This document shows positions 25,030-33,287 of a DNA stretch of 37,219 nt, piece after piece; the stretch's first letter is position 1; every line of letters begins with the position of its first letter. The notes under the pieces are model-generated. The model worked only from the letters and a program-made list of their open reading frames with translations, did no database searches and was not told where the DNA came from. Both the position numbers and the translations under genes were made by a program. This stretch comes from a virus: IMG/VR virus record IMGVR_UViG_3300024520_000227, positions 1-37,219 of that record, one strand, 5' to 3'.

Positions 25030-25502
25030 CAGGCCAACATCCCCCCGACCAGCGACGGGTCAAACATATCCGGGTCGATGGGAACGTCCGCGTACTCGAT
25101 ATCAGACGGCCTTGGAACGCTCCCCTGTATGCCTCCGAATGTGCGCTCTGCCCACCCCTGCGCCTGACCGGAGCCTGGAATGCGAGAGAGCGTCTCCTTT
25201 GTACCCTTGGCAGTGGCGCCGAACCCAAGGGCTGGCCCACCGAAGCGCTCGATGTTCTGTGTGGCTGCAAAGGGCAGGTCTGCGGGGTTGAACGCCATCC
25301 CGCTGGGCCCTCCACCGAGGGCGACCTGGCCTGCGCCAGCAAGGAAGCCGGCAGCGTAGGGTGACTCTTCCTTCCAGCGGGGGCTAGACGCCAGCGCTTG
25401 GGGCACAAACCGCGTGGCTGCGCCAGCACCAAGGCCGCTAGTCGCGGCCGTGCCGACTGGGCCAGCCGCCGCCATCAGTGGCGCCAGTAGTGGGAACGCC
25501 AT
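25029..25502 (-). CDS. Hypothetical Gly/Ala-rich protein, 157 aa
   Basis: Start chosen at ATG 25502 after GAGGTG; the frame is open to 25586 but without a start signal. The N terminus is hydrophobic (MAFPLLAPLMAAAGPVGTAA), followed by Gly/Ala/Pro-rich low-complexity sequence and an acidic C terminus. It ends one base into the portal gene start. It may be a minor virion component; no family recognised. Confidence 0.55.
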   Translation of the reverse strand: MAFPLLAPLMAAAGPVGTAATSGLGAGAATRFVPQALASSPRWKEESPYAAGFLAGAGQVALGGGPSGMAFNPADLPFAATQNIERFGGPALGFGATAKGTKETLSRIPGSGQAQGWAERTFGGIQGSVPRPSDIEYADVPIDPDMFDPSLVGGMLA

Positions 25503-25677
25503 GGAGCACCTCGAAAATCTCGGAAGGGGTGGGGTCAATATTTGGGGGCTGAAGGAGGAGCTTGGACTCCTCCTCCCGCGCCCCACTATACACGCTCAGA
25601 AGCCTCACCAAAGAGACCTCCACAAACACCCCGCCCAAAAGGAGAACCGAGAGCAGGATGTCGTGGAGATCAGCCAT
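25438..25677 (-). CDS. Small membrane protein, 79 aa
   Basis: Begins at 25677, eight bases after the capsid gene. One hydrophobic segment (about residues 7-30, ILLSVLLLGGVFVEVSLVRL), then a charged and Pro-rich tail. It overlaps the following gene by 65 bases, more than others here, so one of the two starts may be wrong. The hydrophobic segment supports a real gene. Function unknown. Confidence 0.5.
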   Translation of the reverse strand: MADLHDILLSVLLLGGVFVEVSLVRLLSVYSGAREEESKLLLQPPNIDPTPSEIFEVLHGVPTTGATDGGGWPSRHGRD

Positions 25678-25684
25678 GCGAGAC

Positions 25685-26998
25685 CTACGCCGTTGCCGAC
25701 AAGAACATGCCAGTCAGAATGCCATTGGCGTTGGGGCGGTAGCAGTAGTGGTTGTAGTACCACTTGTAGAAACCTTCCCAGCTATCATTGTCCACCACGC
25801 GCGACAGAACGCTTCCGTCGAGGTCGGCGAACTTGCCATCTTCGAGCACCGCGAGCTTCCAGCACTTGGTGTTCATGAAGATCATCAAGCCATTGTCGAC
25901 GTTGCGGGCAGACTTGATGGGAATGCCGCCATACGACAGACCAAGGAAACCGCCGTCACCAGAGGTGGCCTTCTCGACAGGCTTGAAGATGTTGCCAGCG
26001 ATGAGGGCAGTGTAACGCGACCTCGCGATGGGGTTCATCATGATGAGGTCGGGGTCCATACCACTCGTAACATTGATGGCATCAATCATCTGCTGCATTC
26101 GCTCAAGCGAAAGCGCCTCAGCGTCAGCGGAGGCAGCAGCGTCATCCTGCGTGGCAATGATCGACTGAAGCTCCATGGCATCGCCAGCGACAGACCCACG
26201 GTCGACCCCGAAGAGGGAGACGTAGCCGAGGTTGCCGTAGATGCCCGTGGGCTCTGCGTCGAGATAGTCCAACGTCGCATGGGCGTCGCTGATGACCACC
26301 GCACAGCCGAACCCAGGCGCAACACCAGACGTGTCAAGCGCTGCGTCAAGCCGGATAGTGCCCGCAGCCGCGCTAAACCCAGCGTGGCTAGCATCAAGCT
26401 GCGCCGCCGTGGCGATGAACTCGTAAGTGATCGCCTCACCCGTGAGGGTGTTGTTGGAGCAATCAACAATGGCAAGGTCGACCGAAGCACCGCGTTCTGT
26501 GTAGGCGGTGGCGAGCTTGGCAAAGTCGCCCCGGAACTGCCACGTGGCGGCACCGGCCTCTGTCTGGCGCTGGTGAAGGAACCCGGCCACACGACCGCCG
26601 CTTGTGAGCGAGCGATCGGCCTTGTTGCGAACGTCGTCCTTGAGCTTATCCATCTCAAGTTCGAGCGCACCAACGAAGCTCGCCTTTCCGCCCTTGGCGG
26701 CCGACGCAATCGCCGGGCCAGTCACCTGGAACCGACCATAGAGGTAGGCCGCGGTGAAGGTCAGGCGCTTGGTGGTCTGCGTCCCAGCGTCGGGAAGCGA
26801 CGACGACTCAGCCTTGAACTCGACGCCAACATTGCGTCCGACATGCACGGGCACAACGCCCTGCTTGCCAGCCCAGGAGATCTTCGCCTTCTCAAACAAG
26901 TTGAGAACCATGACCTCATCGTTTAACTGTTCCTGTAGTGGACCAATGTAATAGTCCTTCAAAATCGCATCGAGCGTAGTTCTTGTGGCCTCAGCCAT
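25685..26998 (-). CDS. Major capsid protein, 437 aa
   Basis: Starts after AGGAGTTAG, 37 bases after scaffold. N-terminal helix and arm (TRTTLDAILKDYYIGPLQEQ), an E-loop-like segment with KAKISWAGKQGVVPVHVGRN, and a C-terminal half with MDPDLIMMNPIARSRYTALI and YGGIPIKSARNVDNG, the P-loop/A-domain pattern of HK97-fold capsid proteins. Position after scaffold and before portal supports this. A large Ala/Gly-rich insertion lies near residues 190-260. Confidence 0.85.
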   Translation of the reverse strand: MAEATRTTLDAILKDYYIGPLQEQLNDEVMVLNLFEKAKISWAGKQGVVPVHVGRNVGVEFKAESSSLPDAGTQTTKRLTFTAAYLYGRFQVTGPAIASAAKGGKASFVGALELEMDKLKDDVRNKADRSLTSGGRVAGFLHQRQTEAGAATWQFRGDFAKLATAYTERGASVDLAIVDCSNNTLTGEAITYEFIATAAQLDASHAGFSAAAGTIRLDAALDTSGVAPGFGCAVVISDAHATLDYLDAEPTGIYGNLGYVSLFGVDRGSVAGDAMELQSIIATQDDAAASADAEALSLERMQQMIDAINVTSGMDPDLIMMNPIARSRYTALIAGNIFKPVEKATSGDGGFLGLSYGGIPIKSARNVDNGLMIFMNTKCWKLAVLEDGKFADLDGSVLSRVVDNDSWEGFYKWYYNHYCYRPNANGILTGMFLSATA

Positions 26999-27012
26999 TT
27001 TCTAACTCCTGA

Positions 27013-27975
27013 TCAACCGAAGAGATTGATGCCTCCCTTCTTGAAGGCTTTCAAGAGGGCCTCAGAGCCCTCTGTGATCGTCTTGTAGCCAGGGCTGTCT
27101 GCGGACGAGGCAACACGGGACGCGCCCGTTCCGGCGCGCTTTGGTCGAGACGGAACACCAGTCGCTGCCTCGGTGGCATTCTCGGCGGCCTCTTGGACAG
27201 AGGCGTCGGGATTGTCGGTGAGGTAACGAGAGATGGCCTCCTCCTCGCGCTGGGCAAGCCACGCCACGTATTGCTCGGCCACTCGGCCCATATCTACATT
27301 TGGATCACGTTGAACGGCACTGTAGAGAACTTGCTGGATGTCCTTGTGAAGTCGTTCGTCATGGCTCCCCACAACATCGGCCACTTCCCGCCGAAGACGA
27401 TTTCGCTCAACCTCCACCTCCTGCTGATGCAGGCGGCGCTCCATGGTGGCGATCTGATCACGCACAGCCCTGGGAAGCTCCGTCTGACCATTCAAAAGGC
27501 GGTCAAGCTCATCGTCAACAGACTCAGCTTTGTCCTCAACCGGCGTGGCTGGACGCAGATTTCGCAGCGCGGAAACCTCGCTCCGCATCAACTCCATCTG
27601 CTGAAGGTGTGCCTCCATCTGCGCGCGAGCTTCGTCAGCCTCAGACTTATACTGATTGCGCGCATTAAGAACATCCTTGAACCGCTTGTACGGGACGCGG
27701 TGACCCGATGGAACAGACTCCTCCTCAGCGTCGCCGTCAGACGCCCTGGTCTCGTCTTGCTCCTCGCTCTTGCCGGCTTCGGTTGAAGCAACAACATCAG
27801 CTCCCGGTACTTCCGGCGCTTCCGCCACTCCTTCAACCTTCTCTTCGGCCACCGAAGCAGCCTCGACAGGGGGGTTAACGTCTGCCGTCTCAGACGAGTC
27901 AGGGATGCCAAAGCCAACACCGTCCTCAAGCTTCTCAAATAGTTCTTGAGTCTTTTCATCACTAAGGAAACCCAT
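27013..27975 (-). CDS. Scaffolding protein, 320 aa
   Basis: An acidic N-terminal third (DVNPPVEAASVAEEKVEGVA) is followed by VPYKRFKDVLNARNQYKSEA and a long coiled coil (residues 105-215, with MERRLHQQEVEVERNRLRRE), then a basic C-terminal patch (RPKRAGTGASR) of the kind that contacts capsid subunits. It lies directly upstream of the capsid gene with a GGAGTG site. This protein guides procapsid assembly. Confidence 0.85.
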   Translation of the reverse strand: MGFLSDEKTQELFEKLEDGVGFGIPDSSETADVNPPVEAASVAEEKVEGVAEAPEVPGADVVASTEAGKSEEQDETRASDGDAEEESVPSGHRVPYKRFKDVLNARNQYKSEADEARAQMEAHLQQMELMRSEVSALRNLRPATPVEDKAESVDDELDRLLNGQTELPRAVRDQIATMERRLHQQEVEVERNRLRREVADVVGSHDERLHKDIQQVLYSAVQRDPNVDMGRVAEQYVAWLAQREEEAISRYLTDNPDASVQEAAENATEAATGVPSRPKRAGTGASRVASSADSPGYKTITEGSEALLKAFKKGGINLFG

Positions 27976-28012
27976 CAGTCACTCCTTTTAACGCCGTGGA
28001 ATCATGGCGAGT

Positions 28013-29614
28013 TTAGCGTGCCGTGCGCACGAGTTGCTCTTGGGAGAGCATGTCGAGCGAATCCTCTTCATGGTCTCTCCACTCTTGTGTGAAGACCTTA
28101 CCCGTTGCCATCTCATATGCCAATATCTCTCGCAGCGTAGACGGGCGAACGGCTAGCTTCTCTTCACGTACAGCATCTATCTGGTCGAGACCGGCAAGCG
28201 CAAGTGCCCAGGCAAATACCATATCGTCGTGTTTGCCTCTGTCTGCCTGCGGCTTGCCCCGCTTATCGTACACAAATGTGTTTATCTCGGCCTTCATGCG
28301 GTCATCGTTTATTGCGAGGCGCTCTTCGGAGATGAACTTGTGCAGGCGTGACAGCAGGACGGGGCGGGTTGCCATCGTTGTGGCAAACCCTAGCTCCTCC
28401 TTCCACCGTTTGGCCATGCGGTCAAACTGGGTTCGTCTGTAGAGATTTGCGTAACCCTCGCCGATGAGAAACTCGATGACACTTAGTCCGTAGGAGTTTG
28501 ACTCCGCGACCACGAGCGCCCCCCAATGCTTCGCTTCCTTGTGGACCTTGTCGGAGAACTCGCTTGGTGAGAGCCTTCCGTAATACGTGCTGACACATTG
28601 GGGCTTATCCTTGTCTGTGATGTCCATCACGCAATAAGAGGAGTAGTCCCCCGATGGTGAGCCAGCTGCGGTATCAACACCCATGGCATATACGTGGTAC
28701 TTCTGCGGCTCGCCGTAGCGGCGATAACCCGCCGTGGCCCGCACGTGTGGAAACACCACACTGAAGAAGCGTTCGCCCGACGTGATGAACGCCATCTCTG
28801 CGGTGGCCGGATACTCCTGGTGGAACGTCTGCCAGTTAGAGCCACATTTGGTTCTGTACGTATTAAACGCCCAGTAGAGCTGCTTTCTCGTGAGCTTATT
28901 GTCAGCGGCATACTCCTTCCACTTGGATGGCACCGCATTGGTCAGCCCTCCTGGCCTACTGTCGAGCGCATACTCGGCGGCGCAGGTCCACGGCATGAAG
29001 ACCTTCTTATAGCCGTTCTCCCCTGCCCACAGGTCGTGGGCATGGTTGAGTCCATTGGCAGTAGTCTCCATGACAACGATGGCGTCAGGCGTAGCGGTCT
29101 GGAATGCGGCCTGGATGGTACGTTCAACGTCGGAGTAGAACGCAAACTCCGAGCAATGCAGGAAGTTATAGGTAGTTCCGCGCGACGACTGTGTGTTTGC
29201 TGTAAACACACGAATCATACCGCCATGGAAGAACAGCATCTCGCGCACCGACGACTTCTCGGTGGGGAAGACCATCCATGACGGCAGGTTGGTGTAGAAC
29301 CGGCGATAGATCTCGAATATCTGCTCAGCGCTCTCCCGAGACTGGGCCATCACACCGACCCGGAAGTTGGGTTGGAAGTATGCGTGCCAAAACGCATAGG
29401 CAGCCACGCCGGTGGTGCCTCCCAGCTGCCTGGCCTTGAGGTCGAACACCCATGGGTTCTCCTCAATGGCGTTGATGAGCGTCTGCTGAGCAGCGTTCAT
29501 CTTGAATGGGATGAGCTTCGCCTTCTTATCGACAATCTTCAGGTATCGACAGAAGTAGCGGAAGTCTGCCGCACACCGGCGAAGTTCATCCTCGCGTCTA
29601 GTTGACCGACTCAG
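28013..29614 (-). CDS. terL: Terminase large subunit, 533 aa, probable CTG start
   Basis: ATPase motifs: Walker A-like ARQLGGTT (residues 61-68), Walker B LHCSE (152-156), coupling TTANG near 184. Nuclease domain: GVDTAAG with Asp314, AESNS with Glu371, and DDMVFAWAL with Asp463/464. QEYPATAEMAF near 267 is also typical. The first ATG (29500) would cut off 38 residues including CAADFRYFCRYLKIVDKKAK, which belongs to the family N terminus. No ATG, GTG or TTG lies upstream; CTG 29612-29614 does, nine bases after a perfect AGGAGG within the small-subunit gene. I therefore start there, with a 17-base overlap. Confidence 0.88.
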   Translation of the reverse strand: MSRSTRREDELRRCAADFRYFCRYLKIVDKKAKLIPFKMNAAQQTLINAIEENPWVFDLKARQLGGTTGVAAYAFWHAYFQPNFRVGVMAQSRESAEQIFEIYRRFYTNLPSWMVFPTEKSSVREMLFFHGGMIRVFTANTQSSRGTTYNFLHCSEFAFYSDVERTIQAAFQTATPDAIVVMETTANGLNHAHDLWAGENGYKKVFMPWTCAAEYALDSRPGGLTNAVPSKWKEYAADNKLTRKQLYWAFNTYRTKCGSNWQTFHQEYPATAEMAFITSGERFFSVVFPHVRATAGYRRYGEPQKYHVYAMGVDTAAGSPSGDYSSYCVMDITDKDKPQCVSTYYGRLSPSEFSDKVHKEAKHWGALVVAESNSYGLSVIEFLIGEGYANLYRRTQFDRMAKRWKEELGFATTMATRPVLLSRLHKFISEERLAINDDRMKAEINTFVYDKRGKPQADRGKHDDMVFAWALALAGLDQIDAVREEKLAVRPSTLREILAYEMATGKVFTQEWRDHEEDSLDMLSQEQLVRTAR

Positions 29615-30158
29615 GGGCGTCGCCCTCCTTCGGCTTCATCTCATCGCGAACCTCGTCGAGGATATCGCGGAGCCGGTCCAGAACAACCTCCTCTCCGTCC
29701 TCTTTGAGCTTCTTGGTGCGCTCTTCGACGTAGACGGTGTCGGCCTTGGTCTTATCCAGCTGGGCCTTCTGCTGTTCGCGCTGAGTATCCACGTCCATAT
29801 CCGGCCTATCGTTCCATTTGTAGCGTTTTTGGAGGACAAACATGGCAGCACGCCAGTTATGGTTCTCCGTCGCCTCACGGATGACGATATTGGCGAACAG
29901 GCTCTCTCCCGCGCCTTCAGATCTCTGGATTTCATGAAGAAACCAGGGGTACAGGGCGTGTGTGAGGCGTGTTTTGCCCCGTTTCACCCATGCTGCGACG
30001 GTTGGTGGGGCTATTCCTGCGATCGACGCGGCTGCTTTCCGGCTATGGCCTGCTTCGAGGGCCTCCAGAACGAGCAACATGCGCGATTTCATGGTTCGCT
30101 CGACGGCTGACAGCACCACATCGCACGGCTCTGGTATCCTCAAGATGTCCTTACTCAT
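29598..30158 (-). CDS. terS: Terminase small subunit, 186 aa
   Basis: Start chosen at ATG 30158, in an ATGAGTAA overlap with the upstream gene and after AAGAAGAGG; earlier in-frame ATG lies inside that gene. A helix-turn-helix (about residues 36-62, GHSRKAAASIAGIAPPTVAA) probably recognises the packaging site, followed by a charged oligomerisation coiled coil (DTQREQQKAQLDKTKADTVY) and a Lys/Glu-rich tail. Directly precedes the large subunit. Confidence 0.8.
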   Translation of the reverse strand: MSKDILRIPEPCDVVLSAVERTMKSRMLLVLEALEAGHSRKAAASIAGIAPPTVAAWVKRGKTRLTHALYPWFLHEIQRSEGAGESLFANIVIREATENHNWRAAMFVLQKRYKWNDRPDMDVDTQREQQKAQLDKTKADTVYVEERTKKLKEDGEEVVLDRLRDILDEVRDEMKPKEGDAPESVN

Positions 30159-30633
30159 CCAGAAACCTCTTCTTCCATCGGAAGCGCTTCTTTCGGTCTG
30201 TCTCTTCGAGCATACAGATGTGAATCGACTCAAGAAAGCCGACCACATCGCGTGCGAACTGGGCCTCCATCTCTTCGGTGGCGTCAGCCTGTATGTCGTT
30301 GGCCCTCATACGGGCGATCATCCCGACCATGATGGCCCTTGCGGCGCGATGCTTCGGTCGAAGTGCAGCGTCATGATAGACCTCCAGCATTTCGACAGTG
30401 TTCATGAGTTCAAGGCCGATAACCTTGAACGCGGCGACGATTCCGCCGTCGCCCTCATAGACAACATCCAGAGCGATCTTACAGCTCGCCACGCATTCAG
30501 CGAGCAGTCCCTCGACCAGCGTAGCCTTCGCCACCCCACCCGAGCGTTTGTCCGGGTCATAGACGACGACGTCTTTGGACGTCATGCTGATCGCCTCTGG
30601 CAGCACTCCGCCTTCGGGGGCAAATGCGCTCAT
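30151..30633 (-). CDS. Hypothetical protein, 160 aa
   Basis: Helical protein with two short hydrophobic helices (LLAECVASCKIALDVVY and GGIVAAFKVIGLELM), then an amphipathic run with RPKHRAARAIMVGMIARMRA, and a basic C terminus (DRKKRFRWKKRFLDE). It starts in an ATGA overlap and ends overlapping the small terminase gene. It may assist packaging or regulate late genes. Family not recognised. Confidence 0.6.
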   Translation of the reverse strand: MSAFAPEGGVLPEAISMTSKDVVVYDPDKRSGGVAKATLVEGLLAECVASCKIALDVVYEGDGGIVAAFKVIGLELMNTVEMLEVYHDAALRPKHRAARAIMVGMIARMRANDIQADATEEMEAQFARDVVGFLESIHICMLEETDRKKRFRWKKRFLDE

Positions 30634-30935
30634 CCGCGGAACTTCTTTAGCATGGGCACAACGTAGCCGATGCCGCTGGTTCTGGCGCTATGCTCCGCAA
30701 GCCGCAGAAGCGCCAACGCAACATCGCTTGTGCTGTCGAACTTCCCTCGGGTCTGAACCTTGCGCAAAAACTTCACGAGGCTCTTATCCACATCGCACTC
30801 TCGAAAGCTCACGATGTTGGCGAAGTGCATCGGCTTCCTGGACGCCGACGAGCGCTGCTTTGGCGCGTTGTCCATCAGCTCTTGTGCAGCGGGCGCGGGC
30901 TTCTTCTTGGTCAGGGGCGTCTTCTTCGTAGCCAT
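30630..30935 (-). CDS. Small basic protein, 101 aa
   Basis: Start chosen at ATG 30935, seven bases after GAGGT. N-terminal Lys/Pro tail (TKKTPLTKKKPAPAA), then a helical domain (VDKSLVKFLRKVQTRGKFD, DVALALLRLAEHSARTS). The composition suggests nucleic-acid binding. Located between resolvase and terminase genes, with TGA overlapping the next ATG. Not recognised. Confidence 0.6.
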   Translation of the reverse strand: MATKKTPLTKKKPAPAAQELMDNAPKQRSSASRKPMHFANIVSFRECDVDKSLVKFLRKVQTRGKFDSTSDVALALLRLAEHSARTSGIGYVVPMLKKFRG

Positions 30936-30939
30936 CAAT

Positions 30940-31470
30940 CTACCTCATAGCGTCTAATGCCGGCCAGTTCCAGGCCTGGCAACACGCCACGCCTATAAGC
31001 AACGCTGCTCTCTTGTCATCGTTTGTTGCGCTAGCAGCAAGCGACAACCCACTCATGGCCAATACTTTACACAGAGTTCTCTGTGCCGCAACAGCCCGTG
31101 CTCTAGGGCGCGCTTCGAGTGACAGTATAGAGCGCCAGTGGTCTGGCGCGACTTCGAGCGTATGGATGCCCCGATGCCACGCCACACAGGCGAAGCGCTC
31201 TCTGACTCTGGCGAGTGCGAGTGACGAGGCTGCGTTTGGGCCGACAAAGCCGCCCCCTTCGACAACGACGAGCCCGCTGTGTCCTATGGCTTTGGAGATA
31301 TCGTCTGGGCTTTTGTGATTAATGCCCACGAAGTTAATGGGGCTACCCCATTCCCACCTGACCCCGACCGAGTCTTTCTTCCCGCTTGCTGGGTCAATGG
31401 ACAGCCACACCTCTGGCGGCCTGAACATTGGCGTTTGGGGGAAGCGGGCTTTTGAGCGGCCCTTAGCCAC
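30940..31470 (-). CDS. RuvC-like Holliday-junction resolvase, 176 aa
   Basis: Start chosen at GTG 31470 after AGGGG, overlapping the helicase stop by eight bases (GTGGCTAA). RNase-H-fold catalytic residues are visible in order: LSIDPASG (Asp26), VVVEGG (Glu71) and NDDKRAALLIG (Asp151/152). RuvC-type enzymes cut four-way junctions and resolve branched phage DNA before packaging. Pairing with the DnaB-like helicase and the ERF annealase supports recombination-dependent replication. The fold assignment rests on motif spacing and was not searched. Confidence 0.75.
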   Translation of the reverse strand: MAKGRSKARFPQTPMFRPPEVWLSIDPASGKKDSVGVRWEWGSPINFVGINHKSPDDISKAIGHSGLVVVEGGGFVGPNAASSLALARVRERFACVAWHRGIHTLEVAPDHWRSILSLEARPRARAVAAQRTLCKVLAMSGLSLAASATNDDKRAALLIGVACCQAWNWPALDAMR

Positions 31471-32803
31471 GGAACGCCCCTGAGCCTGCGGAGATGAACC
31501 TGGTCCTGCTGCCATCCCACTCGATATCGCTCTCATAGAGGTTACGTCTGGGTCCATGGCGGAACTTATCCATACCTATCTGCGCCTCCCAGGGGTGTGC
31601 GTTCTCGTTGACGTTATGGAGCAGCCACGGCACGAGTCCCAGGTCCGCATCATCATCGATAGCTCCTGAGCCCTTGCTGTCACGGATGGTGGGTCGCTCC
31701 TTGGAGCGTTTCGCCGCCATGGTTGGCTGTGAGATACTAACCACGACACAGTCGAGTTCCATGGCCAGTTCCTTGAGCCCTCTGCTGATTCGCTCCAGCT
31801 CTTCGGTTCGGTTGGCTGTTTTGGTTTGCGACCTCATGAGTTGTATATAGTCGACGACCACGATACCCAGGTCACCTTTCTGGGCCTTATACGAGCGGGC
31901 TGCTTGGCGCACCCCGTCGATAGTTGCCGCCTGATGCCCCACGACTCTGATCGGCGCAGCGGAGACCTTTTGTGCGCCATGCGTCATGGCTACCAGTTGG
32001 TCCTCATTGAGTCCTTTTTGGTCGTGCATCTGGACAGGTATGCCGGATTCCGCAGCGATGAGTCGTCCGACGATCTGATCAGTGGGCATCTCCAGCGAGA
32101 CGATGAGTGCCGGTCGCCCTTGTTGGGCGACTGACCAGGCGAACCCGTTGACAGCAAGAGCTGTCTTGCCGTGCCCATTGAGGCTCATGACGAGCACGAG
32201 CCAGCCTGGCCTAAATCCGCCTCCCAAGGCTTTATCCAAAGGATAAAGCCCTGACGTTATCCTCGGCGGTACCTTCTCGCCTTTCTGTATGGCGTGTATG
32301 CTACGCATGTAGTCGACGACTGCATCCCCCGCATCATCCCCATCGGTAAGATTCTCACCTTGCTCCCTCAGCTGTCCCACCACCGCCTCAGCCTCGCTGA
32401 TAGCCTCTTCGGGGCTGAGGTCCCCATCCACGGCGATAGAGGACAGGGTCTCGGACGCACCGAAGAGTCGTCGTCTTGCGGACATCTCCAGCAATCGGTC
32501 GATATAGGCGTTGAGCTTGAGCACAGAGCCTGCTCGATCTAAGAGCCCGACGAGCACATCCCCGCCGACCCTACCCCACGAGCCGAGGTCCGAGAGCACC
32601 TCTCTGAGGAGCACACCGTCCACGTCGCCGTGTCGGTCGAAGGCAGTGGTCAACCCGGTCCAGACCAGCTGGTTAACCTCGTTGTGGAAGTCTTCAGGAC
32701 ACAGGCGGCTTTGGGCCGCCGGTATCTTTGCCGGGTCGATGAGCAAGCACGCCAGCACTTCACGCTCAACGCTAGCGCTCTGCGGTAGAAATAGACGGTC
32801 CAC
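31463..32803 (-). CDS. dnaB: DnaB-like replicative helicase, 446 aa
   Basis: N-terminal domain with SVEREVLACLLIDPAKI, linker, then RecA-type motor: ITSGLYPLDKALGGGFRPG, Walker A SLNGHGKT (residues 207-214), SLEMP (236), Walker B LGIVVVDYIQLM (312-323), motif around SISQP (356), and KFRHGPRR arginine region. It starts at GTG 32803 in a one-base overlap (TAGTG) after GGGGGCGA. It unwinds the fork for DNA synthesis. No primase or polymerase accompanies it. Confidence 0.93.
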   Translation of the reverse strand: MDRLFLPQSASVEREVLACLLIDPAKIPAAQSRLCPEDFHNEVNQLVWTGLTTAFDRHGDVDGVLLREVLSDLGSWGRVGGDVLVGLLDRAGSVLKLNAYIDRLLEMSARRRLFGASETLSSIAVDGDLSPEEAISEAEAVVGQLREQGENLTDGDDAGDAVVDYMRSIHAIQKGEKVPPRITSGLYPLDKALGGGFRPGWLVLVMSLNGHGKTALAVNGFAWSVAQQGRPALIVSLEMPTDQIVGRLIAAESGIPVQMHDQKGLNEDQLVAMTHGAQKVSAAPIRVVGHQAATIDGVRQAARSYKAQKGDLGIVVVDYIQLMRSQTKTANRTEELERISRGLKELAMELDCVVVSISQPTMAAKRSKERPTIRDSKGSGAIDDDADLGLVPWLLHNVNENAHPWEAQIGMDKFRHGPRRNLYESDIEWDGSRTRFISAGSGAFRG

Positions 32804-33138
32804 TACTCGCCCCCGTGCCCTATGATGACCGCCCTCAGGCGGACAGCAGGCTTATAGGACGGATGGAACGCCGGAAGCTGGGCGATAATGTCCTCCAGCT
32901 GGTCCCGCACATAGGATGGGTCCGTCTCATCCACCATCCCGTCGATCTCCTCATGGGTGAGCTTCGCCAGATGGTAAACGACGGTGCACAGGTCGTGAGC
33001 CGCGCTGCGAACAACCACCGAATCCGCCTTGTGTCCCAGGTCGGCCAAGCGAGCGCCGAGGTTGTTCAGGTCCCTGACGGCATCGCTATAGTCAACACGG
33101 ACAGGGACTCGCCCAACCCATCGGTACTTTCCGCCCAC
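32803..33138 (-). CDS. Hypothetical protein, 111 aa
   Basis: Start chosen at GTG 33138, four bases after GGAGGAC; the frame is open upstream but lacks a site. The protein is helical (DYSDAVRDLNNLGARLADLG, then a Leu/Ala-rich second helix) with an acidic stretch. It lies directly upstream of the helicase with an overlapping stop, so it could be a helicase-loader-like or replication accessory protein; that is inference from position only. Confidence 0.55.
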   Translation of the reverse strand: MGGKYRWVGRVPVRVDYSDAVRDLNNLGARLADLGHKADSVVVRSAAHDLCTVVYHLAKLTHEEIDGMVDETDPSYVRDQLEDIIAQLPAFHPSYKPAVRLRAVIIGHGGE

Positions 33139-33212
33139 AATCGTCCTCCTTGATGGTGGATAAGACCACCCCCCAACCACACAATGGAGGCTGTGCAGCA
33201 AGAGGGTGGAAC

Positions 33213-33243
33213 CCATAACCCAACGGAGAGCTACCCCGCGAGT
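33213..33243 (+). promoter_or_regulatory. CCATAACCCA motif in opposite-strand gap
   Basis: CCATAACCCA at 33213-33222 is followed by ACGGAGAGCTACC, nearly the same as the leader at 251-280 of the early arm, but here no plus-strand gene follows. The short plus-strand ATG frame at 33255 is a shadow of the 262-residue minus gene. It may be a relic or a functional element of another kind, such as a recombination or replication site. Confidence 0.45.
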
Positions 33244-33249
33244 GGGGAA

Positions 33250-33278
33250 ACACTATGGGATGGCGAGGTGACTGTCAA
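33250..33278 (-). promoter_or_regulatory. Possible promoter for replication block
   Basis: TTGACA (minus strand of 33273-33278), 17-base spacer and TAGTGT (33250-33255). The -35 is perfect, the -10 weak (three of six). It sits in the 149-base gap upstream of the helicase operon. A CCCC-GGGG hairpin (about 33234-33247) would lie at the RNA start. The opposite-strand CCATAACCCA motif lies close by. Confidence 0.35.
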
Positions 33279-33287
33279 GCCGTACGA

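Noticed and set aside
25562-26926. 454-codon plus-strand frame opposite the capsid gene
   Set aside because: It is antisense to a clear HK97-fold-type capsid gene and shows His/Arg-rich shadow composition.
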